DNA of 64,000 nucleotides from Marinomonas shanghaiensis (GCF_003259175.1 NZ_QGOK01000023.1:21036-85035), one strand, 5' to 3'; shown: positions 36,394-46,499, counted from the stretch's first letter. The notes: generated from the letters alone by a model not told the origin. Numbers and translations: made by a program.

Positions 36394-37500
36394 TTAAGCA
36401 AAATTCGCTTGTTTACTCGCTTCAAGTGCGTCCAAAAGACAAGTATTAAAATCTTCCATTGGAAAATCCGATGTCACAATGGCCTCTCCTAAAGCACTCA
36501 GCAGTACTAGACGTAAACTACCATCCAATACTTTTTTATCTAACGCCATGCGTTCTATAAAGCACTCAAGTGTCATAGTCGAGGGCGGTAGCACAGGCAA
36601 TTTGGCCGCTTGAAAAAGTGCTACTGAGCGACTCACATCTTGCTCGGTTAAATTTCCCATACGCCACGAAAGATCAATGGCTAGCACGCTGCCAGCAGCA
36701 ACAGCCTCACCATGCAACCAATTCCCGTAGCCCATTTCTGTTTCAATCGCATGGCCGAAAGTGTGGCCTAGGTTTAAGATAGCACGAATTCCGCCCTCTC
36801 TCTCATCCTGTGCAACCACGGTGGCCTTAGCCAAACAAGAACGATAAATAGCGTCGCTAATTTTATCATTGTCCAATGCCATCAATTGAGGCATCTCTTG
36901 TTCCAACCAGTCAAAGAATGGCACATCACAGATTAAACCATACTTAATGACTTCCGCCATGCCCGCTGACAACTCACGCTGGGGCAAGCTTAATAAGGTC
37001 TCTGTATCAATGATCACCGCTTGAGGCTGATAGAAAGCGCCAATCATGTTTTTACCTAACGGATGATTAACACCTGTTTTGCCACCAACAGAAGAATCCA
37101 CTTGCGATAATAAGGTCGTTGGTACTTGAATGAAAGGCACGCCACGTTGATAGGTCGCAGCTGCAAATCCTGCCATATCGCCAACGACACCGCCGCCTAA
37201 GGCAATGATGGTCGTAGTACGGTTATGTTTTGCTTCCAATAAAGCGGACATAATCATGCCATAAGTTTCCAACGTTTTATAAGCTTCGCCATCGGGCAAA
37301 ACACACGTATCCACTTTATAGTTCGCTGACAACATAGAAACCATCGCATCTAAATATAAAGGGGCAATGGTTTCATTGGTCACTATCATCACTTGCTTGC
37401 CATGAATAGCATCATCAAAAAGCGATTGTTGCTGTCGAATCCCTCTACCAATAAAGATAGGGTAACTACGATCGCCAAGATCAACGTTTAACGTACGCAT
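36394..37500 (-). CDS. aroB: 3-dehydroquinate synthase
   Basis: This 368-residue NAD+- and Zn2+-dependent enzyme makes 3-dehydroquinate from DAHP, the second step of the shikimate pathway. [19 protein letters not shown] and [20 protein letters not shown] are the NAD and substrate sites; HTFGHAIE and the following LHGEAVAAG hold the Zn-binding His residues. It overlaps the aroK stop by one base (TGATG), giving translational coupling, and damX follows 32 bases later. Confidence 0.95.
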   Translation of the reverse strand: MRTLNVDLGDRSYPIFIGRGIRQQQSLFDDAIHGKQVMIVTNETIAPLYLDAMVSMLSANYKVDTCVLPDGEAYKTLETYGMIMSALLEAKHNRTTTIIALGGGVVGDMAGFAAATYQRGVPFIQVPTTLLSQVDSSVGGKTGVNHPLGKNMIGAFYQPQAVIIDTETLLSLPQRELSAGMAEVIKYGLICDVPFFDWLEQEMPQLMALDNDKISDAIYRSCLAKATVVAQDEREGGIRAILNLGHTFGHAIETEMGYGNWLHGEAVAAGSVLAIDLSWRMGNLTEQDVSRSVALFQAAKLPVLPPSTMTLECFIERMALDKKVLDGSLRLVLLSALGEAIVTSDFPMEDFNTCLLDALEASKQANFA

Positions 37501-38057
37501 CAGGATACTGTGATCTCCATTTTAAGATGACGCCGAATCGCATCCAACACCTTGTTGGCGACAGATCTAGGGTGGCGTGCATCAGTTTCAATAATCAGAT
37601 TCGCTACCTCACGATATAGAGGATCGCGCACTTCAAATAGTTTTTTTAATGTCGCTTTCGGATCACCGGTTTGCAAAAGCGGGCGGTGAGTGCTTTTAGA
37701 CGTTCGGTAAAGCTGTTGTGCAACGGATGCATAGAGATACACCACCAAAGCGTTTTCGCGAAGAATCTCTCGATTTTCTTCGCGCATCACGATACCGCCA
37801 CCGGTTGCCAACACACAATCACCTGTATCCGACTCGGCTATAGAAGCCAATGCTTGGGTTTCACGCTTACGAAAGCCGTCTTCCCCCTCACGCTCAAAGA
37901 TCCAAGGAATGTCTGCACCAGCATTGTCTTCTATGACCTTATCTAAGTCATAAAACTCTTTGCCCATCGATTGGGAAATCAAACGACCTATGGTCGTTTT
38001 TCCTGCGCCCATCGGGCCTACTAAAATAATATTGGGGGCTTTTATCATTGTATTCAA
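37500..38057 (-). CDS. aroK: shikimate kinase
   Basis: This 185-residue enzyme phosphorylates shikimate at O3. [12 protein letters not shown] (about residues 14-25) is Walker A, DLDKVIE binds shikimate, and [14 protein letters not shown] carries the substrate-binding Gly-rich motif. A start three codons later (MIKAPN) is also possible. It begins the aroK-aroB-damX cluster, just downstream of the secretin gene. Confidence 0.95.
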   Translation of the reverse strand: MNTMIKAPNIILVGPMGAGKTTIGRLISQSMGKEFYDLDKVIEDNAGADIPWIFEREGEDGFRKRETQALASIAESDTGDCVLATGGGIVMREENREILRENALVVYLYASVAQQLYRTSKSTHRPLLQTGDPKATLKKLFEVRDPLYREVANLIIETDARHPRSVANKVLDAIRRHLKMEITVS

Positions 38058-38090
38058 TTACGTCGGAATTAAGCAGATTTAGACTGCGGC

Positions 38091-39269
38091 CTAGTTAACT
38101 GACATTTGTAGCAGCTTTGGTGTAATAAATACAAGTAATTCAACCTTTTCTTGCTGTTCTGAACGCCTTTTAAACAACTCACCCAATAATGGAATATCAC
38201 TAAAGAAAGGCACTCGACTTTCAGATTCAAAACTTTCTTCCCGAAAAATCCCTCCCAGAACAAGCGTCTCCTGATTTTTCACCACCACTTGTGTTTTTAG
38301 TCGATTGGTTTTTAGACTGGGAACTCCGTTAACTAAATCCCCTACCGAGTCTTGGTGAATATTAAGGGATAACAAGATGTGCTCACCTTCTTTGACGAAG
38401 GGCGTCACCTCTAACATGAGTGCCGCTTGACGAAACTCTATACTGACTTTGTCGTCACTCACTGCCTGATAAGGCACCTCTGTTCCTGATTCAATCCTAG
38501 CAGGCTGACCCTCTGAGGTCACAATCTTTGGTTTTGATACGACATTTGCCAAGCCTTCGCTTTCCATCATGTCTAAGGTAAACGCCAATAACCCAGAGCC
38601 TCCCATACTTGAAAAGTCTAGATTTGTCGTTGGCACTAACGCGCCTAAATCAATTGCACCGCCTAATGAGGATCGGACGCCATCTGACAACTTAGCTTGC
38701 CAGTTCACGCCAAACTGTGATTGCGCTGTGCGACTGACTTGTGCGATTTGAGCACTGATTTCAATTTGCCGCAACGGAGCGTCCAACCAAGCCAGCGTTT
38801 CTTCTATGCCCTCGGGCGCATCACAGGCATGGGTAATAATGGAATTGGTTCTGCCGTCTACAATGAGAGACAAGTCTGGATACAGAGTTTGCAGGTGCTC
38901 ACCCACGATTTCAGCTTTGGCGTGCTTTATCACCCAGTACCCTTTCTGACAAACCATGTTAGGATGATTCGTATCCATTGATGACAACGGCTCTCTCGGC
39001 ATCAAAATAGCAACGCGCCCTTGCCATTCCAGTTTAAGCGTTGGTTGTTGGGCAATCGACTCCATCACATCCTCCCAACTTGCATCCTTAATAGACAATG
39101 TCAGTAAGTCATCAATTTCAGGGCTAATGACCACACTTTCATTCATTTGTGATGCCAGCCAAGGTAATACTTCTTGCAATGGACGCGATTCAAAATACAC
39201 ATCCATGGCCAAGGCAGACGACGATACACAAAGCAAACCGAGAAACAAACGAGACAATACCTTATTCAT
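38091..39269 (-). CDS. hofQ: short secretin of the HofQ/ComE (PilQ) type
   Basis: This 392-residue outer-membrane secretin has a signal peptide (about 20 residues, ending SSALA). A secretin N-domain follows (LPWLASQMNESVVISPEIDDLLTL), then an N1-type domain and the C-terminal beta-domain (VVSKPKIVTSEGQPARIESGTEVPY, VPFFSDIPLLGELF, and a final VELLVFITPKLL). It lacks the AMIN domains and extra length of full PilQ (about 700 residues), matching HofQ or Haemophilus ComE. I start it at the ATG at 39269, nine bases after GGAGG; this overlaps the upstream gene by eight bases. The likely role is DNA uptake or pilus passage. Confidence 0.8.
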   Translation of the reverse strand: MNKVLSRLFLGLLCVSSSALAMDVYFESRPLQEVLPWLASQMNESVVISPEIDDLLTLSIKDASWEDVMESIAQQPTLKLEWQGRVAILMPREPLSSMDTNHPNMVCQKGYWVIKHAKAEIVGEHLQTLYPDLSLIVDGRTNSIITHACDAPEGIEETLAWLDAPLRQIEISAQIAQVSRTAQSQFGVNWQAKLSDGVRSSLGGAIDLGALVPTTNLDFSSMGGSGLLAFTLDMMESEGLANVVSKPKIVTSEGQPARIESGTEVPYQAVSDDKVSIEFRQAALMLEVTPFVKEGEHILLSLNIHQDSVGDLVNGVPSLKTNRLKTQVVVKNQETLVLGGIFREESFESESRVPFFSDIPLLGELFKRRSEQQEKVELLVFITPKLLQMSVN

Positions 39270-39972
39270 CTTGCTCATCCTCCTCTCGAACTTGCAGTCG
39301 CTGTATCGATCCATCCCTAGCCACCAGCGAAACCTGATCAAAAGAGACGACATTCACCGACATACCGGCCTCAGGCAGCCAACTGCCAGGCGCTATCCAA
39401 TAACGTTTGTTTTTATAGGTCAGCATGGCTGATGCAGCCCTGCCTGCTCGCATAGTAGAGACGAGTCGCCAATCATCTTTATTAAAACGATCCGTGCGTA
39501 ATCTGGTCGGCAGCCAATTATGATATTCCCGGTTGTTCTCAGGCACACCAAGAGCAAACAATAACCGGCCTTGCCAATCGCCATTCGATCTTCTTTGCCA
39601 AGATACGGTCCGAAGAATTAAGTGCAATTGCGCCTCAACCTGTTCAAATATTTTCTGCCACTCAGCAAGCGAGGCGACGCCTTCAATCAGCCATTGTGTT
39701 GGCAGATCTTTTTTTGTTGCCTCCACACTATGCTGAATCCAAGGCGTGTTGGGAAAGCCCATCTGCTGCAATGCACTTGCCTGCTTTTTTATTTGCCGCC
39801 ACTCGACATCGGCTTGCTGATTGAGCCTTTTGTGATGACTCACATCATCATGCCTACTCGATAAAAAGGGATACCAAACCGCCATTTGTAAGAAAATGAA
39901 CAAACAGACAACTGAACGATTCATATCGAAAGAGAAGAAAGCGCTATTTTTCCAATACGCTAATGAAAACAT
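39262..39972 (-). CDS. PilO/PilP-like pilus assembly protein (possible fusion)
   Basis: This 236-residue inner-membrane protein has one N-terminal membrane helix (about residues 18-38), a helical stretch and a GspM/PilO-like alpha-beta region (WLIEGVASLAEWQKIFEQVE). The C-terminal part (about 170-230: MLTYKNKRYWIAPGSWL, then MSVNVVSFDQVSLVARDG) resembles the beta domain of PilP. Family assignment rests on layout and position between GspL-like and secretin genes, not on strong motifs. AAAGGA lies eight bases before the ATG at 39972, which overlaps the upstream gene by 29 bases. A second possible start is at 39924. Confidence 0.5.
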   Translation of the reverse strand: MFSLAYWKNSAFFSFDMNRSVVCLFIFLQMAVWYPFLSSRHDDVSHHKRLNQQADVEWRQIKKQASALQQMGFPNTPWIQHSVEATKKDLPTQWLIEGVASLAEWQKIFEQVEAQLHLILRTVSWQRRSNGDWQGRLLFALGVPENNREYHNWLPTRLRTDRFNKDDWRLVSTMRAGRAASAMLTYKNKRYWIAPGSWLPEAGMSVNVVSFDQVSLVARDGSIQRLQVREEDEQDE

Positions 39973-40912
39973 CTACCACATCCTTTTGAGATTTCATCAA
40001 AGAGACATCCGATTGCTGTTGCGCAACCTCCCAACGCCAATCAGGGTATTGTTGACGCCAACGACCAACTAATGCCTCTAAATCTTGTGCTAGCAAGGTC
40101 ATTTGAAAAGACACTCGGCCTGTCTCGCCATTAAATCGCTCGAGGCGAACCGTATCAGGTAACGCTTGAACAAGCGCCAATGCCGATTCGGTCATGCCTC
40201 CAATCTGTGGTCTAGAAGACCAAAAGGATTGCGCAGCTAACGTTTGCTGCCGAGCGAGAATTGCCCGCTCAGAAACATCTTGTAGATAAAATAAGTAAAG
40301 CCCTGCCACACAATGCAACAACACACTTACACCACATAACACAGCCCAAAGGCGACGAGCTCGTTGCTGCTTTAATTTATCAGGTTGATAACGTGACAGC
40401 GCCCATTGCGAACAATAAGACCAAGACCGAATACCAGAGGAAACATTCATCCATTGACTATACGACATCAACACACAGGATTTTGCCATTGACTGAAAAG
40501 GCGAGCACAGTTGATCTGCCCACTCAGCAGCACAAGCAAATACCGTCAGTTGCCTCTGCTCGCTGGACTCTTCATATTGATAACTGAACACCAAGGTTTC
40601 TGGTGACAAAAAAGTGGCCTCAACGGCATAGCTTAATGCAGCCAGAGGTCGTAACGATTCAGGAACCGAATGATCCAATGAGCATTGAAATACGGAGAGC
40701 CAGTGATCAGGAACTAAGATCAGCATGCGGGAAGTATTAAGAGCACCCTCAGACGCTAGGGCTTGTTGAATCGCTATCAGCTGCGAAGAATCTATTGCAA
40801 CATGATCATCTAACGGTTGGGCATGTAACCATTTGGTAGCATCACTTGGTGTAAGAAGTGTGCATTTTTCGGCCGAATATATGGCCACAGAATAGGCTGG
40901 CATTGGCATCAT
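39944..40912 (-). CDS. GspL-like (PilM+PilN fused) pilus assembly protein
   Basis: This 322-residue protein has a cytoplasmic N-terminal half (about 1-190) like the actin-type domain of HofM/PilM or GspL. One membrane helix follows (about 190-212, LWAVLCGVSVLLHCVAGLYL), then a periplasmic ferredoxin-like region typical of PilN/GspL (LPDTVRLERFNGETG). One protein thus appears to replace two of the usual five genes. It is divergent from mrcA, exactly where hofM/pilM starts in other gammaproteobacteria. Similarity is weak and the call depends on context. Confidence 0.5.
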   Translation of the reverse strand: MMPMPAYSVAIYSAEKCTLLTPSDATKWLHAQPLDDHVAIDSSQLIAIQQALASEGALNTSRMLILVPDHWLSVFQCSLDHSVPESLRPLAALSYAVEATFLSPETLVFSYQYEESSEQRQLTVFACAAEWADQLCSPFQSMAKSCVLMSYSQWMNVSSGIRSWSYCSQWALSRYQPDKLKQQRARRLWAVLCGVSVLLHCVAGLYLFYLQDVSERAILARQQTLAAQSFWSSRPQIGGMTESALALVQALPDTVRLERFNGETGRVSFQMTLLAQDLEALVGRWRQQYPDWRWEVAQQQSDVSLMKSQKDVVDVFISVLEK

Positions 40913-41071
40913 TATTCATCCTTGAAATAATCCGCAACAGGGCATCATTTTTATTTGGCATCCTCGCCAAATTTTTAACAAGATAACACGATTTGATGCA
41001 AAGTTAACCACCTATTCTCTAATCATCTTAGGTATAATGGGAACTTCTCATCCAGCATTCATTGGATTTAT

Positions 41072-43516
41072 ATGGCTAAGGCACTAAAAATACTCTTCTT
41101 TCTCGGCCTCTTTGGTACACTTTGTGCCATCGGCATCACCTATGCTATTTACTATAGTGTTAAGGATCGCATCCCAACGGTAGAAGAACTCAAAGACATC
41201 GAGTTAAGAATTCCATTACGTATTTACACGGCAGACAATCTGTTAATCGGTGAGTTTGGTGAACAACGCCGTACTCCCATTAGCTACGCAGAAATCCCTC
41301 CCGACCTAGAACATGCTATTTTGGCGGCAGAGGACACGAATTTTTATCACCATCCAGGCGTTGATATCCTTGGTTTAGGTCGAGCGGTTATGCAGCTGAT
41401 CACCACAGGACAAATTCAAGGTGGTGGTAGCACCATCACTATGCAGGTTGCAAGAAACTATTTCTTATCATTTGAACAAACCTTCACACGAAAGTTTACG
41501 GAAATCTTTATTTCCTTAAAAATGGAACGAGAGCTTTCCAAACACGATATTCTTGAGTTGTATGTTAATAAAATCTACTTAGGAAATCGTGCTTATGGTT
41601 TTGAGGCCGCCGCTCAGGTGTATTATGGCAAAAACCTGAGTGAACTGGATCTTGCGCAACTGGCTATGATTGCAGGCTTACCAAAAGCACCATCGCGCTT
41701 TAATCCTGTGGTCAATCCTTCTCGTGCATTGATTCGTCGTAACTGGATACTGCAACGCATGCTGTCACTTGGCATGGTAGACAAAGACGCTTATCAAAAT
41801 GCCGTGGAATCCCCTATTACCGCGAAAAACTATGGGGTTATGCCGGATATTGAAGCCGGATACATTGCCGAAATGGTTCGCTCAGAGCTCTACAACACAT
41901 TCGGTGACGATCTATACAGTACGGGCATGACGGTCTACACGACCATTGATTCAAAACGGCAGAAAGCGGCTAACGAAGCCATTTTTAATGGCGTTTTAGA
42001 CTATGACATGCGTCATGGCTACCGAGGCTCCATTGAAAAACGCGCCGATCTTATTAATGCCCCTTTAGCAGAGCAAGAAAAAGCCTTACAAGATCTGGGA
42101 AGATTTAAAAACTGGCAAACCGCATTGGTGCTGTCTACCACGAACACAACGGCAGACGTTCGTCTCGCGAACGGACAACGCACAACGTTACAATGGGACG
42201 CGATTAAATGGGCAAGATCCTATATAAACGAAGATGCTCAAGGCCCATATCCCTCTAAAGTGGCTGATGTACTGGTGCCAGGTGACATTATACGCTTACG
42301 CCCAGACAATAAACTTGAATGGTTACTCGCACAAAAGCCCTCTATTCAAAGCGCTCTTATCTCTCTCAACAGTAAAGACGGAGCGATTCAAGCATTAGTG
42401 GGTGGCTTTAACTTCTTTGAGAACAAGTTTAACCGCGTTACTCAATCTAAGCGCCAGCCAGGATCAAATTTCAAACCCTTTATTTACGCCAGCGCGATAG
42501 ATCGTGGCTATACAGCGGCCAGCATTATCAATGATGCCCCTGTGGTTTTTAATGATAGAAATTTAGAAACTGCATGGCGACCAACCAATGATGGCGGTAA
42601 ATTTTATGGTCCCACACGATTACGTGAGGCTCTGTATCGTTCACAAAACATCGTCTCTGTGCGTTTGCTTGAGGAGCTTGGTATTCGCCCTACTCTCAAT
42701 TACTTGAGTAAGTTTGGTTTTGATCCAGATGATTTACCTTATAACTTATCTTTATCTTTAGGCAGTGCCAACCTATCGCCTCTGCAAATTGCAAAAGGCT
42801 ATGCTGTTTTCTCCAATGGTGGTTATCAAGTACAACCCTACCTCATTAACAAAGTCATCGACCGGAATGATAATGTCTTATTTCAAGCAACCCCTGCCAC
42901 CGTCTGTGTGACCTGTACACCGCTTGAAAAAACCACAGATAATGAGCCTCAAATGGGATTATTTAACACGCCAGAGGGAATTGTCAGCCTACCAATGGCA
43001 CCTCAGGTTATTGATCCAGAAGTAAATTATATAGTCTACGACATGATGAGAGATGTCATTAAACTTGGTACAGGGCGACGCGCTAGGGTATTAGAACGCG
43101 ACGATCTAGCAGGCAAAACAGGTACCACAAATGATGTTCGCGACGCTTGGTTCTCCGGTTTCAATGGTGAACTGGTCACTTCCGTTTGGAGTGGTTTTGA
43201 TAACTCATCGCCCCTCGGTCGAGGGGAATGGGGCGGCTCTGTTTCGCTTCCAGCGTGGATAGATTATATGAGAGACGCTCTACAAGGCACCCCACTGTCT
43301 TTCGTGAACAAACCCTCTTCTTTAGTGACCGTGCGCATTGACCCAAATACAGGAGAACGTGCTTTACCAGGTCAATCTAATGCTATTTTTGAGATTTTTA
43401 GAAAGGACCACGTACCACCGCAACGCAACCTGAATTTACCTGCGTTGAATAACAGCCGTGGCAATGAGTCTCAAGAAGAAAAGCAAGAAACCAATGCTTT
43501 AGAAAATTTATTTTAA
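41072..43516 (+). CDS. mrcA: penicillin-binding protein 1A
   Basis: This 814-residue class A PBP polymerises and crosslinks peptidoglycan. A membrane anchor spans about residues 7-27. The GT51 transglycosylase domain has EDTNFYHHPGVD and GGSTITMQVARNYFLS. The transpeptidase domain has the active-site SNFK motif (RQPGSNFKPF), SQN (YRSQNIVSV) and KTGTT. An ODD/OB-like insert lies between the domains. A TATAAT at 41033-41038 precedes the gene. It is divergent from the hof-type locus, the standard order. Confidence 0.95.
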   Translation: MAKALKILFFLGLFGTLCAIGITYAIYYSVKDRIPTVEELKDIELRIPLRIYTADNLLIGEFGEQRRTPISYAEIPPDLEHAILAAEDTNFYHHPGVDILGLGRAVMQLITTGQIQGGGSTITMQVARNYFLSFEQTFTRKFTEIFISLKMERELSKHDILELYVNKIYLGNRAYGFEAAAQVYYGKNLSELDLAQLAMIAGLPKAPSRFNPVVNPSRALIRRNWILQRMLSLGMVDKDAYQNAVESPITAKNYGVMPDIEAGYIAEMVRSELYNTFGDDLYSTGMTVYTTIDSKRQKAANEAIFNGVLDYDMRHGYRGSIEKRADLINAPLAEQEKALQDLGRFKNWQTALVLSTTNTTADVRLANGQRTTLQWDAIKWARSYINEDAQGPYPSKVADVLVPGDIIRLRPDNKLEWLLAQKPSIQSALISLNSKDGAIQALVGGFNFFENKFNRVTQSKRQPGSNFKPFIYASAIDRGYTAASIINDAPVVFNDRNLETAWRPTNDGGKFYGPTRLREALYRSQNIVSVRLLEELGIRPTLNYLSKFGFDPDDLPYNLSLSLGSANLSPLQIAKGYAVFSNGGYQVQPYLINKVIDRNDNVLFQATPATVCVTCTPLEKTTDNEPQMGLFNTPEGIVSLPMAPQVIDPEVNYIVYDMMRDVIKLGTGRRARVLERDDLAGKTGTTNDVRDAWFSGFNGELVTSVWSGFDNSSPLGRGEWGGSVSLPAWIDYMRDALQGTPLSFVNKPSSLVTVRIDPNTGERALPGQSNAIFEIFRKDHVPPQRNLNLPALNNSRGNESQEEKQETNALENLF

Positions 43517-43535
43517 GATTAGGCTTATACCCTAT

Positions 43536-43565
43536 AAAAAATGCCAGCCCAGTGCTGGCATTTTT
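43536..43565. terminator. bidirectional terminator between mrcA and the LOG gene
   Basis: AAAAATGCCAGC and GCTGGCATTTTT form a perfect stem with a short loop, with A and T runs on the two sides, between convergent genes. Confidence 0.85.
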
Positions 43566-43580
43566 ATTTTTGAAAATGTT

Positions 43581-44141
43581 TCAGCTCCATTTAGGCTGAG
43601 GAGCTCGATAAGCTTTAACGGCTGCTAGCAAGCTTTCTGGCGTACTCTCTTTAATAATCATGTCAATGTAAGACTGCTTCACAAAGCCCGCCTGCTGCAT
43701 ACTATCAACCATAGTAAAGAGCGAATCATAAAAGCCATTTAAATTATAAAACGCACACGGTTTGCTATGCAGACCAAGCTGTCCCCAAGTCCACACTTCA
43801 AACATCTCCTCCAACGTTCCGACACCACCCGGAAGCGCCACAAACGCATCAGCCAATTCGCTCATCTTAGCTTTACGCTCATGCATATTGGCAACGACGT
43901 GAAGCTCCGTTAACCCTGTATGAGCGATTTCCTTAGACTCAAGATGGGCCGGAATGACGCCAATTACGTTTCCACCAGCCTGCAAAGCCGCGTTCGCGAT
44001 TACGCCCATTAAGCCGACGTTTCCGCCACCGTAAACAATGTCTATCCCTTGCCCAGCAAGATACACGGCCAAAGCTGTTACTCCATTGGCATATTCGGGA
44101 GAATTACCCGCAGCAGATCCACAATATATTGCAACTCTCAT
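43581..44141 (-). CDS. LOG-family nucleotide phosphoribohydrolase
   Basis: The 186-residue protein belongs to the LOG (TIGR00730) family, which hydrolyses the N-glycosidic bond of AMP-like nucleoside monophosphates and in plants activates cytokinins. GGGNVGLMG, the HERKAKM arginine/lysine site and PGGVGTLEEMFEVWTW are complete. It is cytosolic and monocistronic. The bacterial substrate is not settled. Confidence 0.88.
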   Translation of the reverse strand: MRVAIYCGSAAGNSPEYANGVTALAVYLAGQGIDIVYGGGNVGLMGVIANAALQAGGNVIGVIPAHLESKEIAHTGLTELHVVANMHERKAKMSELADAFVALPGGVGTLEEMFEVWTWGQLGLHSKPCAFYNLNGFYDSLFTMVDSMQQAGFVKQSYIDMIIKESTPESLLAAVKAYRAPQPKWS

Positions 44142-44219
44142 GACACAACTCCTATTTAATCCAAGCTATTCCTGCTTCTTTATCAATAAAAATACCTTAT
44201 TGAGTATATCTATGTCATA

Positions 44220-44252
44220 AAAAAGGCGACCCGTATAAGGGGCCGCCTTTTT
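44220..44252 (-). terminator. maeB terminator
   Basis: AAAAAGGCG pairs with CGCCTTTTT and an inner CCC/GGG extends the stem. It lies 18 bases after the malic enzyme stop and has a T run on the minus strand. Confidence 0.8.
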
Positions 44253-44269
44253 AACAGATCACCATGCGA

Positions 44270-45538
44270 TTAAGCACCGAAGTGATCAAGATTCTCTAGT
44301 GGGTAGAAATCTGGGTATGGAAGCATTGCCACACCAGAATCAACCGCCGCACGAGCCACTGCTGCCGAAACAACGTTCAACAAACGAGCATCCATTGGTT
44401 TTGGCAGGATGTACTCTTTACCGAAGCTCAATGGTGCGCCGCCGTAGGCTGCAACAACATCTGCAGGCGCTTCTTCTTTCGCTAGGTCTTTCAGCGCGTG
44501 AACCGCAGCCACTTTCATTTCTTCGTTGATCTTAGTCGCACGAACGTCTAACGCACCACGGAAAATGAAAGGGAAGCCAAGTACGTTATTTACTTGGTTA
44601 GGGTAGTCAGAACGGCCAGTCGCCATAATCAAATCATCACGCGTTGCACGAGCAAGCTCTGGATTGATTTCTGGGTCTGGGTTTGAACAAGCAAAAACAA
44701 TTGGATTTGGGGCCATTTTAGCCAGTTGCTCTGCAGACAATAGATCCGGACCAGATACACCGATAAACACATCAGCGCCATCGATCGCATCGTCCAAGTT
44801 ACGCTTATCTGTATCAATCGCAAACATGGCTTTAAACTGGTTCAAATCGTTACGACCCGAGTGGATAACGCCGTTGCGATCAAGAACAAAAATGTTTTCA
44901 CGTTGTGCACCACAAGCGATGATCAACTTCATACAAGCTGTCGCTGCTGCACCGGCGCCTAGACAAACGATTTTCGCGTCTGCAATGTCTTTACCTTGAA
45001 GCTCAAGGGCATTCAAAAGACCCGCAGCGGTAACAATCGCTGTGCCGTGTTGATCGTCATGAAAAACAGGAATAGAACAACGTTCGATCAATTGACGTTC
45101 GATTTCAAAACACTCTGGTGCTTTGATGTCTTCTAGGTTAATGCCGCCGTAAGTGTTGGCAATACGAGCAACCGTATCAATGAAAGCTTGTGGACTTTCA
45201 GATTCCACTTCCACATCAACAGAGTTAATACCAGCAAAGCGTTTGAACAATAATCCCTTACCTTCCATAACAGGCTTACTTGCCAATGGACCTAAGTTCC
45301 CTAATCCAAGGATCGCTGAACCATCAGAAATCACAGCAACTAAGTTACCTTTACCTGTGTAACGATAAGCCGCTTCTGGATCCTTTGCGATTTCACGACA
45401 AGGCTCAGCCACACCTGGGCTATAAGCGAGAGAAAGATCACGAGCGGTCGCTGTTGGTTTCGTAATAGTAACGCTAAGTTTACCTGGAACTGGATATTGA
45501 TGGTAATCCAGCGCGGCTTGCTTTATATCTTCTGCCAT
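44270..45538 (-). CDS. maeB: NAD(P)-dependent malic enzyme, short form
   Basis: This 422-residue enzyme decarboxylates malate oxidatively to pyruvate. SLAYSPGVAEPCREI, NSVDVEVE and EDIKAPECFEIERQL are the malate and metal sites; PVFHDDQHGTAIV follows and GAGAAATACMKLI is the dinucleotide motif. It lacks the C-terminal phosphotransacetylase-like domain (about 330 residues) of long MaeB, so it is the short bacterial form. NADP preference is inferred from the family. It stands alone. Confidence 0.9.
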   Translation of the reverse strand: MAEDIKQAALDYHQYPVPGKLSVTITKPTATARDLSLAYSPGVAEPCREIAKDPEAAYRYTGKGNLVAVISDGSAILGLGNLGPLASKPVMEGKGLLFKRFAGINSVDVEVESESPQAFIDTVARIANTYGGINLEDIKAPECFEIERQLIERCSIPVFHDDQHGTAIVTAAGLLNALELQGKDIADAKIVCLGAGAAATACMKLIIACGAQRENIFVLDRNGVIHSGRNDLNQFKAMFAIDTDKRNLDDAIDGADVFIGVSGPDLLSAEQLAKMAPNPIVFACSNPDPEINPELARATRDDLIMATGRSDYPNQVNNVLGFPFIFRGALDVRATKINEEMKVAAVHALKDLAKEEAPADVVAAYGGAPLSFGKEYILPKPMDARLLNVVSAAVARAAVDSGVAMLPYPDFYPLENLDHFGA

Positions 45539-45708
45539 TATGATGTTTCCGTCTATTTGGTGTTATTAATTAGTTTTATCATAGCCAAACTGGGCCTTGT
45601 TCCCAAGCCTACAAAAGCTTCGAAAGTGGCGCCTTATAATTCTGTACCGCCAGAATAATCGATATGCGGATTACTTTAAAGCGCAAAGCCATAGGAATAT
45701 CCTATCAG

Positions 45709-46491
45709 TCAATGCACGCTAGAAAGGTGAATTTCACGCAAATCATTTGGATGTCTTACAGACAGCACCCATGATTTGAAATCTGAATATCGGCTTTTCC
45801 TTTGATGTTGCCAACCACGTACTTCTATTTCCTTGCCTTCAAGAGAAAAGACTTGTTGAGCAGGCCAATAGTCGATGACATTGGGTGGCAAGTTGATCAC
45901 TAGATCCTGATCGGTTTCTAGCCACCAACCTCCTCGGTTCTGAGTAATGGAAGTGATGTTAACACGAGAGATTGCAAAGCCAGCTTTTGGCTGCCACTGC
46001 AAGTTTTGCTGCCATAATCCCTTATGCGCATTGCGGGCTGTATTTTCAGCCGCCTCAAAACAGCTTTGGTAAGCTAAATTTGGAGGAATAGCAATACGAT
46101 AACCAAGTCCTTCGGATAGTAACTGACTCGTCAGTGAAATACGATCTTTATCGAAGAGGTAGTACAAATAACGACCATATCTGTCTTGGTCATTTTTGGA
46201 TGCTTGCAGGTAAACAAATTGATCGAGGCGGGAGCGAAGAAACTGAGTCGCCTCTACCGCAAAAGGTTCATGATTGCCATTTTTATGATCGAGCTCTGGG
46301 GTATCAATCCCCACTAAACGCACTTTTCGGCCGTCCTTCAGATGAATGGTATCACCGTCGACGACTCTTTTAATCTCTGCTTTTTCCAGCGCGCCTACTG
46401 CTACACAAGTCTCAGAACCGTGTACAGCAAAGGCCAAAAATAAAAAAAGCGCCAAGCAAACTTGGCGCTTTTTTAATGGAATCACTATCAT
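45709..46491 (-). CDS. secreted thermonuclease-family (SNase) nuclease
   Basis: The 260-residue protein has a signal peptide (KKRQ then a leucine/phenylalanine-rich core, to about residue 25). The staphylococcal-nuclease fold follows, with VVDGDTIHL, VRLVGIDTPELD and DQDRYGRYLYYL, the Asp/Arg catalytic residues. The last 90 residues are an extra domain of unknown role. It starts nine bases after rpmE on the same strand with a weak GGTGG site. The rpmE terminator hairpin (46443-46474) lies inside its signal-peptide codons, so it is probably expressed only by readthrough. Confidence 0.85.
   Translation of the reverse strand: MIVIPLKKRQVCLALFLFLAFAVHGSETCVAVGALEKAEIKRVVDGDTIHLKDGRKVRLVGIDTPELDHKNGNHEPFAVEATQFLRSRLDQFVYLQASKNDQDRYGRYLYYLFDKDRISLTSQLLSEGLGYRIAIPPNLAYQSCFEAAENTARNAHKGLWQQNLQWQPKAGFAISRVNITSITQNRGGWWLETDQDLVINLPPNVIDYWPAQQVFSLEGKEIEVRGWQHQRKSRYSDFKSWVLSVRHPNDLREIHLSSVH
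46443..46474 (-). terminator. rpmE terminator embedded in the nuclease gene
   Basis: AAAAAAGCGCCAAG (46443-46456), loop CAAA and its exact complement (46461-46474) form a textbook terminator with a T run on the minus strand. It lies 26 bases after the rpmE stop but within codons about 6-17 of the following nuclease gene. Confidence 0.85.
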
Positions 46492-46499
46492 GCCACCAA

